From Fomitopsis serialis (lineage: Eukaryota > Basidiomycota > Agaricomycetes > Polyporales > Fomitopsidaceae), in contig NW_025955053.1 in NCBI RefSeq assembly GCF_022376445.1, positions 62,001 to 126,000 of the forward strand: DNA of 64,000 nt, given 5' to 3'. The notes beneath the pieces were generated by a model that saw only the letters and a list, made by a program, of their open reading frames with translations, was not told the origin of the DNA and made no database searches. A program made the position numbers and the translations under genes. Positions 62,421 to 64,000 of this stretch are shown piece after piece. How positions within the stretch are numbered: the stretch's first letter is position 1; every line of letters begins with the position of its first letter.

Positions 62421-64000
62421 ATGGATCCGTATACTCCACATGGTCGGCCAAGCTCGCGCAAAAAGAACTTGACATTGTCGACAAAGGAGTACAACAAGGT
62501 GTGTCGCGCTTGAACAATGGCACACCGATTGTCTGATCTTCTGAATAGGTGACAGGTACTATTGCATCCGTCAGACGAACCCGCCAGTATCTCGAGGAGG
62601 GCCTAGTCGAACCGGCAAACGATGCGCTACCACCGTTGCGCGGAAGTCTCGTCCTAGGTATAACTCCGCGTGCGAGATACGAGGCTACGAGGCTGAAACT
62701 CGACTTCAGATAGAGAGCCGTCTTTCATCGCCGAAACCTCATTCGTTCGCGCACCGCTCAACTCACGCGTGTCTCGGGATCGGCGGCCCACGCGATAAAC
62801 ACAAGGGAAGGGCAGGGCGAAGGACAGCTGGATGGCGTTCCGGTGGAGATCCAGGAGGCTCTCATCCTGGAAGATCTCCTCTTCGTGTTGATGGTCGTAC
62901 CGAGTCTGCACGCGCTTCGTGTGCAATCTCAAGTTCGCGCAACAGGGAATCGAGGGCACCCACATAGCCTACCACCGGACTACTCCGTGGAGACGACGAC
63001 CCCTGCAGGGCGTGCGATTGTCGTGGCGCCTTCACTCGGTATGTGCGCCGCTGTCTCAGTAAGCGGTTTTCTGACCGCTGCAGGCAGACGCGTCTCTGCG
63101 CGATCTCGTGGAGCGCATTTTGCCACTGGCGACATACTACACGGCTGTCACGGCGTTCATTGAGCAGAGAAGTCTCCTTGACTTCGGTCTCGTCAACCAC
63201 GCCCTATGTGCCGCGATGCGCGACATGCTCAAGGACTACCAGGTCTTGCTTCCCAGCTCGAGCACGCCTTTGCTACGTCTGCCCAGTTCACGCTCCAGAA
63301 GCTCTGGTTCTATGTCCATCCCACTCTGCACACGCTTTCACTGCTCTACCTCCTGATCACCGAGCTCGCCACGGCCGACGACCCTTCAGCGACATTGTCC
63401 GACTCCGAGTCTGGCGGCTCCTCCGACGCAGAGGAAGACGCGCGCAACGAGGCTCTCGGTCTTGGAGGCGCGAATCTCAAGGCGGTCCTCTCTGACATCA
63501 ACAAGGGTATGGATGGCGGCGCGAGCGGCATACCCGTGAAGGGCGGCGAGGTGCTCGCGATCCTTCACGAGCGGATGCAGAACATGTCTGGTGACCCCGC
63601 TGCCCGGGCGCTGTACGGGGCACTCATGCGCGCGGCGGGCAAGCCGTACGTCGAGATGGTGCAGAAGTGGATCCGGACGGGCCGACTGGTCGATCCGTAT
63701 GAGGAGCTGTGCATCAAAGAGAGCAAATTCATAGATCGCGGGACGCTCGACGTGGACTACACGGACGAGTACTGGGAGCGACGGTATACTGTCCGTGAAT
63801 TGTGCTTGATCACCGGCGTTGCACTTACAACAGTTCGATAGCTGCGCGATGGGACAGTGCCCGGCGGCTCGTCCAAACGCCACCAAACCGGCGTGCCTCC
63901 GCCCAGGAGTGTCGGCGGACATCTGCCCGGAGGTGCCTGCGTGCCACCGATGTTGGAACGATGGAAATCGAAGATGCTGCTTGCCGGGAAGTATTTGAAC
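62421..64000 (+). CDS. SPC97: Gamma-tubulin complex component 2 (Spc97/GCP2), partial, three frameshifts
   Basis: Exons 62421..62498, 62549..62657, 62710..62893, 62946..63038, 63088..63790 and from 63842 past the right edge. GCP2 sits in the small gamma-tubulin complex that nucleates microtubules at the spindle pole body. GRIP1-region motifs: ALILEDLLFVLMGIEGTHIA, LRDLVERILPLATYYTAVTA, SLLDFGLVNHALCAAMRDML, FTLQKLWFYVHPTLHTLSLL, GGEVLAILHERMQNMSGDP, KPYVEMVQKWIRTGRLVDPY and LDVDYTDEYWERRYT, then LERWKSKMLLAGKYLN at the edge. Single bases are missing near 62794, 62975 and 63248. Restoring each makes every exon phase agree. An acidic loop (SDSESGGSSDAEEDARNE) interrupts the domain. The start ATG at 62421 opens a short basic leader. 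The C-terminal gamma-tubulin-binding half is outside the window. Confidence 0.9.

Overview
The window reads as nuclear DNA of a filamentous basidiomycete, most likely an agaricomycete of polypore type. Most genes are split by GT-AG introns of about 50-60 nt. The gene set is fungal (pentafunctional AROM, alternative NADH dehydrogenase, Cdc4/Mlc1 light chain, Spc97/GCP2, Nam9). It also carries families typical of agaricomycetes: CmcJ-like oxidases, a GH128 glucanase, an F-box protein and a protein family I know only as an unnamed agaricomycete expansion. I see no tRNA, rRNA, CRISPR or intact transposon.

Layout. 0-6 kb: an ORF cut by the left edge, an unnamed-family gene, a CmcJ-like oxidase and a NOPCHAP1-like chaperone. 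7-17 kb: secreted GH128, a decayed CmcJ-like copy, ribose-5-phosphate isomerase divergent from TFIIH subunit TFB5, a kinase-fold protein lacking catalytic residues, and a two-finger zinc protein. 17-38 kb: three paralogous ferric reductases (one alone, two tail to tail) around the AROM gene and a mitochondrial NADH dehydrogenase. 40-50 kb: a protein kinase, a membrane protein, a BTB protein, the myosin light chain and an F-box protein. 50-55.6 kb: no recognisable gene. 55-64 kb: isoprenylcysteine methyltransferase, a zinc alcohol dehydrogenase, mitochondrial ribosomal protein uS4 (NAM9) and gamma-tubulin complex GCP2, cut by the right edge.

How the genes relate. There is no single pathway cluster. 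The three ferric reductases form a dispersed iron-uptake family with almost identical exon structure, so they arose by local duplication. The other genes are housekeeping (shikimate pathway, pentose phosphate, respiration, TFIIH, cytokinesis, microtubule nucleation, mitochondrial translation) mixed with lineage-specific genes.

The strongest unexpected signal is a set of at least 15 one-base deletions inside five otherwise conserved genes (AROM 8, GCP2 3, GH128 2, RKI1 1, NAM9 1). All go in the same direction, and adding one base at each makes every exon phase add up. I read this as unpolished long-read assembly error more likely than true pseudogenes. Other points of interest are micro-exons (3, 13 and 16 nt), a GC-AG intron, an 813-nt intron in the NADH dehydrogenase gene, and the degenerate kinase. 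All exon borders were worked out by hand from splice signals, reading frame and remembered family motifs; no alignment was run.
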